The notes under the pieces: generated by a model
Told to the model about the DNA's origin: nothing
The model's database searches: none
The model's input: the letters and a program-made list of their open reading frames with translations, nothing else
Translations under genes and position numbers: made by a program
Assembly: GCA_948467735.1 (NCBI GenBank)
Contig: CAOKFN010000016.1
Coordinates: 19,468-83,467 of the forward strand
Direction of reading: 5' to 3'
Source of the DNA: an uncultured bacterium
Lineage (GTDB): Bacteria > Bacillota > Clostridia > Lachnospirales > Lachnospiraceae
Length of the DNA: 64,000 nt
In this document: in pieces, positions 27,202-37,251 of the stretch
How positions within the stretch are numbered: position 1 is the first letter of the stretch
Layout of the letters: the number at the start of each line of letters is the position of its first letter

Positions 27202-28422
27202 CTAAAACTGCAGCGCCTTAATCCTGTCCACGGCTTCCACCGTATTCTCATAACTTCCAAACGCAGTCAGCCTAAAGTATCCCTCGCCGCTGGGACCGAA
27301 ACCGGAACCGGGCGTACCAACCACATTCGCCCTCTCCAGCAGAGCGTCGAAAAATTCCCAGCTGGTCATGCCGCTCGGCGTTTTCAACCAAATATACGGC
27401 GCATTCACGCCGCCGGAAACCGTATAACCCGCCTCCTTTAAACCGTTAAAAATATAATCTGCGTTATTCATATAATAAGCAACCTGTTTCTTCAGCTGTT
27501 CTTGTCCTTCTTTGGAATAAACTGCTTCTCCGGCCCTTTGCACAATATAGGGCGCCCCATTATATTTCGTGCCATGACGTCTTGCCCACAGCGAATGAAG
27601 CGCCGTCTCCCCGCACTTCAAATCCTTCGGAATCACGGTAAACCCTAAGCGCACGCCGGTAAAACCTGCGTTCTTGGAAAAAGAGCGAAGCTCAATGGCA
27701 CAGGTTCTGGCTCCCTCACATTCATATATACTATGAGGGACATCCGCCTGTGAAATATACGCTTCATAGGCGGCGTCATACAATATGACAGCCCCCGTCC
27801 TATTGGCGTAATCCACCCACTCCTGCAGCCGCGCCTTTGTAATCGCAGCACCGGTAGGATTGTTCGGGAAACACAGGTAAATCAAATCAGGAGCTTCCTT
27901 GGGCAGCTCCGGCGCAAAATCGTTATCTGCGGTACAAGGCATATAAATCACATCACTCCATGTTTCCTTTTCCTTATCATAAGTACCTGTCCTGCCCGCC
28001 ATCACATTGGAATCCACATAAACGGGATATACGGGGTCACACACCGCAATCCGATTATCCAGACTGAAAATTTCCTGAATGTTGGCCGAGTCGCTTTTCG
28101 CTCCGTCCGAAATAAAAATCTCATCTGCCTCGATCCTGCAGCCCCGAGCCTTATAATCATTTTGTGCGATTGCATCCCTCAAAAATTCATATCCCAGATC
28201 CGGCGCATAACCATGGAAGGTTTCCGCCTTTCCCATCTCGTCCACCGCACTGTGCAGAGCTTCCACAATCACCGGCGCCAGCGGCTGCGTCACATCACCG
28301 ATTCCAAGCCGAATAACCCGCTTGTCCGGGTTTGCCGCGCTATAGGCGCTCACCTTTTTCCCAATCGTAGAAAACAAATAGCTTCCCGGAAGTTTTAAAT
28401 AATTCTCATTGACTTTAAACAT
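27202..28422 (-). CDS. dapL: LL-diaminopimelate aminotransferase
   Basis: Converts tetrahydrodipicolinate directly to LL-diaminopimelate with glutamate as amino donor, bypassing the succinylated or acetylated intermediates. The product has about 406 residues, begins FKVNENYLKLPGSYLFSTIGKK, and contains the PLP lysine block RSFSKNAGFTGVRLG. The start was placed at the second ATG, preceded by GGTATGGTG; an ATG four codons earlier overlaps the ribosome-binding site. It lies next to dapF on the same strand, together giving meso-diaminopimelate for lysine and peptidoglycan. Confidence 0.95.
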   Translation of the reverse strand: MFKVNENYLKLPGSYLFSTIGKKVSAYSAANPDKRVIRLGIGDVTQPLAPVIVEALHSAVDEMGKAETFHGYAPDLGYEFLRDAIAQNDYKARGCRIEADEIFISDGAKSDSANIQEIFSLDNRIAVCDPVYPVYVDSNVMAGRTGTYDKEKETWSDVIYMPCTADNDFAPELPKEAPDLIYLCFPNNPTGAAITKARLQEWVDYANRTGAVILYDAAYEAYISQADVPHSIYECEGARTCAIELRSFSKNAGFTGVRLGFTVIPKDLKCGETALHSLWARRHGTKYNGAPYIVQRAGEAVYSKEGQEQLKKQVAYYMNNADYIFNGLKEAGYTVSGGVNAPYIWLKTPSGMTSWEFFDALLERANVVGTPGSGFGPSGEGYFRLTAFGSYENTVEAVDRIKALQF

Positions 28423-28530
28423 TTTAAACACCATACCTTTCTACAGCCTGCAGCTGATTTATCATTATAGCATACTTATAAAGCCCGCCTCATTAGATTG
28501 CACGAACAATCCATGAACTGGTGCAAAACC

Positions 28531-28609
28531 GGAAGAACGCCGCACTTGTGTTCTTCCCGGAATGACTTAGCTTTTCTAAGGCTGGGTACTTTCCAGCCTT
28601 AGAAAAGCT
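28531..28609. terminator. Two strong hairpins between dapF and dapL
   Basis: The first is GGAAGAAC / GTTCTTCC (28531-28558). The second has a perfect 17-bp stem, AGCTTTTCTAAGGCTGG / CCAGCCTTAGAAAAGCT (28569-28609), with outer bases GGAATGA and TCATTCC extending it. Neither has a clear T run on the minus strand, so they may be an RNA processing or stability element rather than a classic terminator. Confidence 0.5.
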
Positions 28610-28618
28610 TCATTCCGT

Positions 28619-29476
28619 TCACACTTCTCCCTCAAACACCGTCACCGCAGGCCCCGTCATATAAATCACATCTTTCTCCCTGTCCCATTCTATCAACAGT
28701 TCTCCCCCTAACATTTTAACCTCTGCCCGCGGCTCTGTCAAACCATTTAGCACGCCGGCCGTCACAGCTGCGCATGCTCCCGTACCGCAGGCAAGCGTCT
28801 CCCCCGTTCCTCTCTCCCACACCCTCAGAAAACAATGCCTGCTGTCAAGGACTTCTACAAACTCCGTATTCACCCGCTTGGGAAATCTACTATGATTTTC
28901 AAACAACGGCCCTATCTTCTCCAGATTTATCTCCTCCACTCGCTCCGCAAAAATCACAGCATGAGGATTTCCCATGGATACGCATGTCATACGATACTCC
29001 TTGCCATCCACCAAAATGGGCGCATGAATCACAGGATTCTCCTTTGCCTGAACCGGTATGGCCGAAGGCTCTAAAACCGGACTTCCCATATTGACACGCA
29101 CCATTTTGACTTCTCCTCTGTCGCCGGACAGCCCCCGATTCCTTTCCACCGTCAAATCCAGCTCCTTCACCTGTCCGCCGCTCTCCACTGTAATGTGCCG
29201 TGCGTCCGTCAGCCCTTTGTCATATACATACTTCGCCACACACCGAATTCCATTTCCACACATCTCCGCTCTCGTGCCGTCCGCATTATACATCTCCATC
29301 TCAAAGTCAGCCGTTTGGGAAGGATTAATAAAAATCACCCCATCTCCTCCAATCCCATGCTTCCTATGACTAAGCCTCCGAACAAGATTCGGTTTTTCCG
29401 AACTGTCTACCTTCTCTTCAAAACCATTTACATAAATATAGTCATTCCCGCAGCCATGCATTTTCGTAAACTTCAT
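28619..29476 (-). CDS. dapF: Diaminopimelate epimerase
   Basis: Epimerises LL- to meso-diaminopimelate using two cysteines. Both active-site blocks are visible: AEMCGNGIRC near residue 75 and LACGTGACA near residue 220. The product is about 285 residues. The start was taken at the ATG giving KFTKMHGCGNDYIYVN; a start three codons earlier is possible. It lies upstream of dapL on the same strand, separated by 196 nt with strong hairpins. Confidence 0.96.
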   Translation of the reverse strand: MKFTKMHGCGNDYIYVNGFEEKVDSSEKPNLVRRLSHRKHGIGGDGVIFINPSQTADFEMEMYNADGTRAEMCGNGIRCVAKYVYDKGLTDARHITVESGGQVKELDLTVERNRGLSGDRGEVKMVRVNMGSPVLEPSAIPVQAKENPVIHAPILVDGKEYRMTCVSMGNPHAVIFAERVEEINLEKIGPLFENHSRFPKRVNTEFVEVLDSRHCFLRVWERGTGETLACGTGACAAVTAGVLNGLTEPRAEVKMLGGELLIEWDREKDVIYMTGPAVTVFEGEV

Positions 29477-29765
29477 AATTCCCATCCTGTTTTATTTTAC
29501 TACTATTACACTGTATTGCGGAAATCTGTAAATCATACATAATTTGTGTCAATCTCAAAGCATCGGTACTTCATAACCCCTCTCTTCACCCATTCTTTAT
29601 CTGCCGCCTCCATGCGTCTTGTCATTGGCCCTTTTCCGTATTCTGCACTATGTCATTCCAATTTCAATTTCTTTCCAATCCAATCTAATTCTCTGCATAA
29701 AACCCTCTCCTGCCACATATTTATTATAAAGATAAAATGTCAAGATAAAGATTAAGGGGAAATGG

Positions 29766-30227
29766 ATGAGTGCTAAAACCAAAATCGTTGTACTTCACAT
29801 GAAAGAACTGATTTATACCGCAATCTTCGCAGCGCTGGGAATTCTCTTTGTCATTCTGCTAGTCATGATGTTCCTGCCGGACAAAGACAATAACGACGCA
29901 CCCGCCCCGGATTCGGACTTGGCGGAAACCGCCTCTCTCTACATACCCGGCATCTATACCACTGAGCTGGTCTTGGGCAGTCAGTCCATTGATGTGGAAG
30001 TGATCGTGGATAAAAACAACATCACCTCCATACGCATGGTGAACCTGAGTGACGCCATAACCACTATGTATCCACTGCTTCAGCCCACCTTCGACTCCAT
30101 CTGCGAACAGGTATACACTCAGCAGTCCTTGGATCACATTACCTATACCACTGACACCAAGTACACCTCTCTGGTGCTGCTGGAAGCCATTCAAAATTCA
30201 TTGACAAAGGCCAAAGGGAATCGCTGA
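29766..30227 (+). CDS. Small membrane-anchored protein with an FMN-binding-domain-like fold
   Basis: The 153-residue product has an N-terminal membrane segment (about residues 14-36), an acidic linker and a soluble C-terminal domain. The domain pattern (YIPGIYTTELVLGSQ..., VDKNNITSIRMVNL, KYTSLVLLEAI) resembles small FMN_bind-type domains. The threonine-containing flavinylation signature is not clearly met, so flavin binding is uncertain. The start has AAGGGGAAA. It converges with nadE. Function is not established. Confidence 0.65.
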   Translation: MSAKTKIVVLHMKELIYTAIFAALGILFVILLVMMFLPDKDNNDAPAPDSDLAETASLYIPGIYTTELVLGSQSIDVEVIVDKNNITSIRMVNLSDAITTMYPLLQPTFDSICEQVYTQQSLDHITYTTDTKYTSLVLLEAIQNSLTKAKGNR

Positions 30228-30267
30228 TGCGATTCTCTTTGACAAAACTTCTGAAAAAATCATACGT

Positions 30268-32181
30268 TTATTCCAGCTTCTCCACCTCCTCCAGCCACAG
30301 CTTCGCGCTTGCGTCGGAAGGCATGCGCAGATCCCCCCTGGGCGACAAAGCCACACTTCCCACCTTTGGACCGTCCGGCAGACAGGAACGCTTAAACTGC
30401 TGCTGGAAAAATCTGCGATAGAATGTCTTGAGCCAATGTAAAATAATTTCCTCATCATAAAATCCCGCAAAGGCAATCTTTGCAGCCCGGTATATCTTTG
30501 CCGGAGGAAAACCGCAGCGAAGCATATAATACAGGAAAAAGTCATGCAGCTCATAAGGACCGACCAGATCCTCCGTCTTTTGCACAATCACTCCATCCAC
30601 GGGCGGGAGCAGTTCAGGACTCACCGGCGTATCCAGCACATCCGTCAACACTTCGGAAAGCGCCCTGTCTCCGCAGGTGTCGGAATAATACCGCACCAGA
30701 TGACGCACCAGCGTCTTGGGAACGCCGACATTAACCCCATACATGGACATATGATCACCGTTATAAGTAGCCCATCCCAATGCCAGTTCCGACATATCTC
30801 CCGTGCCTATAACCAAGCCGTTTCTCCGATTGGCAATATCCATGAGTACCTGCGTCCGCTCCCGGGCCTGCGCATTTTCATATGTCACATCATGGGTTTG
30901 AGGACTTTGTCCGATATCCCGAAAATGAATCTCCACCGCCTCTCTGATTTCTACCTTCTCCAATGTCGTTCCCAAAGCATGGGCCAGCTTGCAGGCATTG
31001 TCATATGTTCTATCCGTCGTGCCAAAGCAGGGCATGGTAACTGCAATAATCCCCTTTCTAGGCAGTCCCAGCAGATCAAAAGTACGAACCGTCACCAATA
31101 ATGCCAGCGTGGAGTCCAGTCCCCCCGAAACGCCAATGACGGCTGTAAAAAGTCCGGTGTGTTCATAGCGCTTTTTCAACCCATAAGACTGAATGGATAA
31201 GATTTCCTCACAACGCTTATTTCTCATCTCTTCATCACTTGGCACAAAAGGCATGCGCTGAAAAGTCCGTTCCAGTTTATTTTCCGAAATATTTAATCGG
31301 AAAGGAACCTTTTGATATACGGTCTGAGGCGCTCGCCCAAACGTACCCATGCGCCGTCTCTCGGACAATATTCTCTGCACATCAATATCTCCATAGATTG
31401 CTTCACAACGAAAACGTTTCGTCTGTACCAATATGATTCCATTTTCCGCAATCAAATTATGCCCGCCAAATACAAGATCCTGTGTGGACTCTCCCTCCCC
31501 TGCGGAAGTATAGATATAACCGCAGATCAAACGGGCACTGGAAGACTTCACCAGCAGCTCTCTATACTCATCCTTGCCCACAGTCTCGTTGGAAGCGGAA
31601 AGATTGGCAATAACGGTTGCACCCATCATGGCATGACTGGTTCCCGGAGAATTGGCCACCCACAAATCCTCACAAATCTCACAGCCAATGGTAAGACCAT
31701 GCATCGTCTCACATTCAAATAAAATATTAGTGCCAAACGGAATCGATTTCCCTGCCAGCCGAATATAAACCGGCTCCTGATTTCCTTCCGAGAAATGGCG
31801 CCCCTCGTAGAATTCCGCATATGAAGGAATATTTGCCTTTGGCACCAGCCCAAGAATATTCCCATTCCAAAGTACCGCGGCCACATTATAAAGCTTTCCG
31901 TCCCGCTCCATGGGCAGTCCTACCATCACCAGCGCATCTTTTCCACAAGTCGCCTCCGTAATTTTTAAAAGCCATGTACAGGACTCTTCCAGCAAAAACT
32001 GCTGCAGGAACAAATCACCACAGGTATAACCTGTCAGACATAATTCCGGAAACACAATAATTTTTGCACCCTTGGCATATGCCTCTTCCATCCTCTCACA
32101 GATCACTCCCGCATTATAAGCCGGATCTGCCACTTTGATTTTGGGTGTTACCGCCGCTGTCTTGATAAATCCCTGTTTCAT
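30268..32181 (-). CDS. nadE: Glutamine-dependent NAD+ synthetase
   Basis: Catalyses the last step of NAD synthesis, amidating deamido-NAD with ammonia from glutamine. The N-terminal nitrilase domain has the Glu (VFPELCLTGY), Lys (PKANIPSYAEFYE) and Cys (GCEICEDLW) triad. The C-terminal synthetase domain has the P-loop GVSGGLDSTLAL. The product has about 637 residues, typical of the fused form. The start was placed at the ATG after GGAAGAAGGGC; upstream in-frame starts add poorly conserved residues. It lies downstream of hslO. Confidence 0.95.
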   Translation of the reverse strand: MKQGFIKTAAVTPKIKVADPAYNAGVICERMEEAYAKGAKIIVFPELCLTGYTCGDLFLQQFLLEESCTWLLKITEATCGKDALVMVGLPMERDGKLYNVAAVLWNGNILGLVPKANIPSYAEFYEGRHFSEGNQEPVYIRLAGKSIPFGTNILFECETMHGLTIGCEICEDLWVANSPGTSHAMMGATVIANLSASNETVGKDEYRELLVKSSSARLICGYIYTSAGEGESTQDLVFGGHNLIAENGIILVQTKRFRCEAIYGDIDVQRILSERRRMGTFGRAPQTVYQKVPFRLNISENKLERTFQRMPFVPSDEEMRNKRCEEILSIQSYGLKKRYEHTGLFTAVIGVSGGLDSTLALLVTVRTFDLLGLPRKGIIAVTMPCFGTTDRTYDNACKLAHALGTTLEKVEIREAVEIHFRDIGQSPQTHDVTYENAQARERTQVLMDIANRRNGLVIGTGDMSELALGWATYNGDHMSMYGVNVGVPKTLVRHLVRYYSDTCGDRALSEVLTDVLDTPVSPELLPPVDGVIVQKTEDLVGPYELHDFFLYYMLRCGFPPAKIYRAAKIAFAGFYDEEIILHWLKTFYRRFFQQQFKRSCLPDGPKVGSVALSPRGDLRMPSDASAKLWLEEVEKLE

Positions 32182-32248
32182 GCCCTTCTTCCTTTCCATA
32201 TTTATGATATAAAACATACCCTTACCCGCCGCATTTATAACAATGGAT

Positions 32249-33148
32249 TCATCCTCGTTCCCTTGTTCCTGTCAGCATCTGCTCCAGCTCTTCTATGCTG
32301 AAACTATATTTTTTATTACAGAAATGGCAGTTTACTTCAATCTCCTGCCCGTCGTCAATCATGTCCTGAATTTCCTTTTCTCCCAGACTAATCAACACCT
32401 TTTCAATTTTCTCCCTGCTGCAATTACACAAGAAAGCCGTCGGTCTTGTTTCCGTAATCTCACATCCCAGCCCCTCCAATATAAAGCCCAGCATTTGTTC
32501 CGGTGTATTGCCCGCATCCAGCATAGCCGTCACGGAAGCAATCCTGTTCAGATTCTGCTCCAACCTGTCAATCACCTGCTCCTTGACATAAGGCATCAGC
32601 TGAACGATAAATCCTCCTGCCTGCTTCACAGTATTATTTTTCTCCATCAACACACCCAATCCCACCGAAGAAGGAACCTGTTCGGAAGCGGCAAAATAAT
32701 AGGTCAAATCCTCCGCAATTTCACTTGTCTGAAGCATAGTCTGCCCGATATAAGGTTCTTTTAACCCCATATCCTTGATGACACAAAGCAGTCCCTTCCC
32801 CACAGCGCCTGCCACGTCCAGCTTCCCCGCACCATTTGCAGGCAGTATTACATCCGAAACCCCCGCATATCCTTTGACATGTCCATGAGAATCTGCAGTC
32901 ACCGTAATATCCTTCATAGGACCATCACCTTTCACCTGCAGGGTCAGCAGATCCTTTTCTCCTTTTAGCATGCCGCCCATCATAACTCCCGCGCTCAAAA
33001 GCCGTCCTAACGCCGCTGTGACCACAGGGCTTGTATGATGCGCCTGCCTTGCCGCTTCCACTACTCCTCGAGTAGTACAGGCAAATGCCCGAATCTGCGC
33101 TTCCGCCGCTGTGGCCCGCACAATATAATCTCCGGTATTTCGCTCCAT
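32249..33148 (-). CDS. hslO: Redox-regulated chaperone Hsp33
   Basis: A holdase activated by oxidative unfolding. The 299-residue product has the N-terminal domain (DYIVRATAAEAQIRAFACTTR) and the C-terminal zinc/redox centre CNCSREK and CHFCNKKYSF, giving the four conserved cysteines (C-x-C and C-x2-C). It lies between a methyltransferase gene and nadE on the same strand. Confidence 0.96.
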   Translation of the reverse strand: MERNTGDYIVRATAAEAQIRAFACTTRGVVEAARQAHHTSPVVTAALGRLLSAGVMMGGMLKGEKDLLTLQVKGDGPMKDITVTADSHGHVKGYAGVSDVILPANGAGKLDVAGAVGKGLLCVIKDMGLKEPYIGQTMLQTSEIAEDLTYYFAASEQVPSSVGLGVLMEKNNTVKQAGGFIVQLMPYVKEQVIDRLEQNLNRIASVTAMLDAGNTPEQMLGFILEGLGCEITETRPTAFLCNCSREKIEKVLISLGEKEIQDMIDDGQEIEVNCHFCNKKYSFSIEELEQMLTGTRERG

Positions 33149-33261
33149 GTTCCCTTCGCCTTTCCAAACCGATACCCTGCACTTTATAGGGCTGTTTCCT
33201 CTTCCTTAAGCTGTCCTGCATTCCCAATATATCGCCGGTCTTTTCCGGCGATAGAAGTTTT

Positions 33262-34053
33262 TCATTTCCCGCGTTCCCGCGCCACGACATATACTCTCTC
33301 ACTCTTTTCCGAGACAGCTTCTCCTGTGTCCGCATCCATAATTTCCAGCACCGCCATCCCTGCCTGTTTCACCAAGGAAATTACCTGCTCCGCCGTATAT
33401 CCCCTCTGTAAATGAGTCTCCGTAAATCTTCTAAAAATCTCCTCTTTTTCCCTCACAAACACCGTGAGATCATACTCGTTCATCTCTTCCTCGGCATCAT
33501 AGAAATTCTCCCAAATAAAGCTGCATTCCTCTCGATTCTCCGCAATGGTAGTATTTCCGATTACCTCGCGATACTTATACACCGTGTTAAAATCAAAAAT
33601 GAAAATACCGCCGGGAAACAAATAATTATTTACCAGTCCAAAAACCGCCAGCAGTTCTTCCTCCTCCAGAATATAATTGAGCGAATCGCACACGCTGTAC
33701 ACCGTACCCACCGTACCATACAGCTCCAGCTCTCTCATATCCTGAAGCAGATACAGAATCTCCGCGCCGCTTTTCTCCTTCTTCCCCATTGCAATACTCA
33801 ACATGGATTCCGAAGAATCCACCCCAATCACATCATATCCCTTTGCATACATTATCTCCGCCAAGGTTCCGGTGCCGCACCCCAGATCCACAACTAGATT
33901 TCTTTCAGCCTCCAAAGGAGTCTCCGCATCCCGCAAAGGCCTTGATACACCATATTTTTGAATCAGCCCTGCTATCCGTTCCCCCCACTGCGCGTAAGGT
34001 ACAGTGTCCATCAATTCATCATATACTTCCGCAAAATCCTGATACATTCCCAT
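33262..34053 (-). CDS. Class I SAM-dependent methyltransferase
   Basis: The 263-residue product has motif I VDLGCGTGTLAEIM, post-I acidic GVDSSESML and a Rossmann-like continuation. The N-terminal FAEVYDELMDTVPY pattern is common in small-molecule methyltransferases of Firmicutes. The substrate is not deducible. It is 30 nt downstream of the DUF368 gene and 113 nt upstream of hslO. A GC-rich stem (33225-33246) without a T run follows it. Confidence 0.85.
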   Translation of the reverse strand: MGMYQDFAEVYDELMDTVPYAQWGERIAGLIQKYGVSRPLRDAETPLEAERNLVVDLGCGTGTLAEIMYAKGYDVIGVDSSESMLSIAMGKKEKSGAEILYLLQDMRELELYGTVGTVYSVCDSLNYILEEEELLAVFGLVNNYLFPGGIFIFDFNTVYKYREVIGNTTIAENREECSFIWENFYDAEEEMNEYDLTVFVREKEEIFRRFTETHLQRGYTAEQVISLVKQAGMAVLEIMDADTGEAVSEKSERVYVVARERGK

Positions 34054-34083
34054 ATCGAAATTATACAGCCCTGCCCCTTCCTT

Positions 34084-34929
34084 CTATTCACCCAGCTTCA
34101 TGGCGATCACAAATCCCACCGCCAATGCAATTATGCCCGTAAGTACATTCAACACCGTCAATGCGGGGAAAGTCCCCATTAGCAGAATTGCAATGGGCGA
34201 AGACAAAATCAACCCGATAATTGCCCAGTATGCGTACAGCGGAAACTTCTCAAAGATAATTTCCACCAATTTCGCAATACCAAAAATCCCCGCAGCCACA
34301 CCGATTCCAAAAGGAACCAGTATACCGCAGCCCGCCAGAATGCCATCCATATCCAGCGCCGCCAGCGCCGTGAAAAAATCTTTGATTGCGTTCAATACAG
34401 GATTATAAAATCCCATCAGCATTAAAATCATGGAGCCGCTGACCCCCGGAATCACCATGGTGGCGGAAGCAATCACGCCCACGCCGAAGAGCTTTATCAC
34501 ATTCACAATTCCAAAGGATAAGTCGGCCGCATTGCCTTCCGTTTCTCCCATTACCGCCAGACCCACGACCATGCCAAAAAACAAAATTCCTGCAATGATA
34601 TGTCCCGCCTGAATTTTCTTTCCTTTTACATTCCCCCAGATAGCAGGAAGTCCTCCCAAAATCAATCCTACAAATAACAGATTGGTCTGAATCGGATAAT
34701 GCTCAAACAAAAAAATCAATCCAAAAGAACTGGCCGCAATCGCCGCTGCCATTCCCACTGCAATCGGCAGCAGGAACAGCACACTTTTCTTAAACTCACT
34801 GAACAAATGAGTAATACAGTGAATCAATTTATCATAAATACCCATTGACACCATCATGGTGCCGCCGCTGACCCCCGGAATAATGTTTGCAATTCCAATT
34901 ACAATTCCTTTAAAAAAACTCTTAATCAT
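34084..34929 (-). CDS. DUF368 polyprenyl-phosphate transporter (PopT-like)
   Basis: Members of this family return undecaprenyl phosphate across the membrane during wall synthesis. The 281-residue product has eight or more hydrophobic segments and two internally repeated signatures, GIANIIPGVSGGTMMVSMG and VIPGVSGSMILMLMGF, diagnostic of DUF368. It lies 15 nt downstream of hisC. uppP elsewhere in the window performs the dephosphorylation step of the same lipid cycle. Confidence 0.88.
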   Translation of the reverse strand: MIKSFFKGIVIGIANIIPGVSGGTMMVSMGIYDKLIHCITHLFSEFKKSVLFLLPIAVGMAAAIAASSFGLIFLFEHYPIQTNLLFVGLILGGLPAIWGNVKGKKIQAGHIIAGILFFGMVVGLAVMGETEGNAADLSFGIVNVIKLFGVGVIASATMVIPGVSGSMILMLMGFYNPVLNAIKDFFTALAALDMDGILAGCGILVPFGIGVAAGIFGIAKLVEIIFEKFPLYAYWAIIGLILSSPIAILLMGTFPALTVLNVLTGIIALAVGFVIAMKLGE

Positions 34930-34944
34930 CGAACTTCTCCATTC

Positions 34945-36003
34945 TTAATTATTTTTGATATAATTTTTCAAAAAAGCCAGCAGACTGTCCATCTGTTTCT
35001 CCGTGCCGATGGTAATTCTAAGGGAATTTGATATTCTGGGCTTGTTCCAATACCTCACATAAATGTCGGCTTCTCTAAGCGCCGTAAAAAGCTGCTCTGC
35101 CGGAATCGTTTTATGAGAGGCAAAAATAAAATTAGCACTGGAATCAGGGAACGAAAAACCCAATTCCCTAAGCTCACCCTTCACACGCTCCCTTGTTTCA
35201 ATAATCTTCCCCGTAATCTCTCTGAAATAAGCTTCATCCCTCACAGCCTCCGCCCCAAGCACCTGCGCAGGAAGATTCATGGTATAGGAATTAAAGGAAA
35301 ATTTTACATCGTTCAGGTACCCAATCAGCTTTTCACTGCCAATACAAAAGCCGATCCTCAGTCCTGCCATAGCCCTGGACTTGGAAAAAGTCTGCACAAT
35401 TAACAGATTATCATATTTTTCCAACAATGGCAATGCACTTGTGCCCCCAAAGTCCACATATGCCTCATCTACAATCACTACCACTTCGCGGTTGGCCCGT
35501 ATGATTTCCTCCACGGTTTCCATAGGCTCCATCAAACCGGTGGGTGCATTCGGATTCGGAAAAATCACGCCCCCATTGGGCTGTTTGTAGTCATCAGCGC
35601 AGATATGCCATTCCTCGTCCAGTGCGCAGGTCTTATATGGAATCCTATATAGCTTTGCCCACACATCATAAAAAGAATAGGTCACATCGGGAAACAGGAT
35701 TGGTCTTCCGCTGTTAAAAAAAGTCAGAAACGCCATGGCCAGCACATCATCCGACCCCACTCCCACAAACACCTGCTCCGGCTTCACATGATAATATTCC
35801 GCTAAAGCGTTTACAAGCACTGAGGTCTGCGCATTAGGGTACAGGCGCAGGGCACTATAATCCATCTGGGCCGCCAGCCTTTTTACGCCCGGCGCCGGAG
35901 GATACGGGCACTCATTTGTATTCAACTTAATAACATCCGGCTTTTCCGGCTGTTCTCCTGCCACATAAGGCACCACTTTTCGTACATTTTCTTCCCACTT
36001 CAT
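34945..36003 (-). CDS. hisC: Histidinol-phosphate aminotransferase
   Basis: A PLP enzyme converting imidazole acetol phosphate to histidinol phosphate. The 352-residue product has the N-terminal IKLNTNECPYPPAP, the PLP-Asp/Tyr region VDEAYVDFGG and the Schiff-base lysine block QTFSKSRAMAGLRIGF. Other his genes are not in the window, so the physiological substrate could also be aromatic amino acids. The start overlaps the stop of the preceding glycosyltransferase by four bases (ATGA), indicating co-translation. Confidence 0.88.
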   Translation of the reverse strand: MKWEENVRKVVPYVAGEQPEKPDVIKLNTNECPYPPAPGVKRLAAQMDYSALRLYPNAQTSVLVNALAEYYHVKPEQVFVGVGSDDVLAMAFLTFFNSGRPILFPDVTYSFYDVWAKLYRIPYKTCALDEEWHICADDYKQPNGGVIFPNPNAPTGLMEPMETVEEIIRANREVVVIVDEAYVDFGGTSALPLLEKYDNLLIVQTFSKSRAMAGLRIGFCIGSEKLIGYLNDVKFSFNSYTMNLPAQVLGAEAVRDEAYFREITGKIIETRERVKGELRELGFSFPDSSANFIFASHKTIPAEQLFTALREADIYVRYWNKPRISNSLRITIGTEKQMDSLLAFLKNYIKNN

Positions 36004-37091
36004 CTTCTTTCTTCTTCCCTTTCACACTTACCGTTTTGAAAATCTTCCTTTTCTTCGCACTTCCCGAGGTGCCTCCCTTGACGGAGCAGACACTCAAGCT
36101 CCTTCCGGTAAATATCCGCCTGTTCAAGACTTCCCATCTCCTCATAGCAGCGAACCAGCCCTTCCAGACTTTCCCTTCCGCCCGCATGAATGCTCAATAT
36201 AGGCTGAGTTTCATACACTGCATTGTAATACCACACCGCCGCCTCTTCCAAATCCCTGACCTTCTCATAAAAATGCCCCATTTCACAGCAGATTTCAGAA
36301 CAAGCCTCCTCTGCGATCACCTTGGATGTATACTTGAAAAAAGCAACGATATCTCCCGCCAGTCTTGCGGCTTTTGCCATAACACAACAGGCCTGCGCCA
36401 GTTCCTCTCCGTCTCTGGAATCATCCGCAGCGGATATTTCAAAAAATTCTGCCGCCCGAGCAAAATCCTCCGCATCCCCCGCCAGCATCAACTCTCTTGC
36501 ATAAAGCCCATGCAGCCGTTTGGACAGGCGGCGCCCCTCCTGATAATGTCTGACAAACGTCTCCAAATCCCGTTTTGCATGACTTTCGCCCGGCAGATGT
36601 GTGATGACAATATCACTGTCATATACCACAGGAGTCAGACGCACCATCTCATGAATCGGTTCTTCCCATACAAAATCCCGTTTCCTCCGAAATAATTTAG
36701 GGCGGTACTCTTCATCATAATTATAGACCGTGCCAAACTGAAGCTGATTTGCGTATTTCATCTGCACAATTTCAATATCGGAAAGCAATGTCTCCTTAAG
36801 ATGCCGAAAGCGCTGCCTATTCTCCTCCGACAATACTTCATCTGCGTCCGCAGAATATATATATTCCATGGACGCCTTGGAAAATACAAAATTTCTGGCC
36901 GCACTAAAATCGTCTATCCACTGAAAATCGTAAACCTTCTCCGTATACCGCTCTGCAATCTCTTTCGTAGCATCCGTAGATCCAGTGTCGGCAATAATAA
37001 TCTCATCCACCAAATCCGCTATGCTATCCAAACACCTTTCCAATATTTTTTCTTCATTTTTTACTATCATGCACAAGGATATTGTTACCAT
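36000..37091 (-). CDS. Family 2 glycosyltransferase with C-terminal TPR-like helices
   Basis: The 363-residue product has a GT-A fold N-terminus: ISLCMIVKNEEKILERCLDS, IADTGSTDATKE and the DxD motif SADADE. The second half (from about residue 190) is helical with TPR-like spacing, as in SunS-type and other protein or cell-surface glycosyltransferases. The start was placed at the ATG preceded by GTGAGG; a GTG 15 bases upstream is less likely. It is coupled to hisC by an ATGA overlap. The acceptor is unknown. Confidence 0.85.
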   Translation of the reverse strand: MVTISLCMIVKNEEKILERCLDSIADLVDEIIIADTGSTDATKEIAERYTEKVYDFQWIDDFSAARNFVFSKASMEYIYSADADEVLSEENRQRFRHLKETLLSDIEIVQMKYANQLQFGTVYNYDEEYRPKLFRRKRDFVWEEPIHEMVRLTPVVYDSDIVITHLPGESHAKRDLETFVRHYQEGRRLSKRLHGLYARELMLAGDAEDFARAAEFFEISAADDSRDGEELAQACCVMAKAARLAGDIVAFFKYTSKVIAEEACSEICCEMGHFYEKVRDLEEAAVWYYNAVYETQPILSIHAGGRESLEGLVRCYEEMGSLEQADIYRKELECLLRQGRHLGKCEEKEDFQNGKCEREEERR

Positions 37092-37251
37092 TCCATTCCT
37101 CACCACCTTTTACGACATATGTAAACCCATGGCATTCCATAGCACTGTCCGCCAACACATCCATAATACCAAAAAGAGGATAATGACACAACTGTTATCC
37201 GAAAAATTTTAGCCGCCATACACAAAAGTTTTAATTGCCATACCTATTTTG

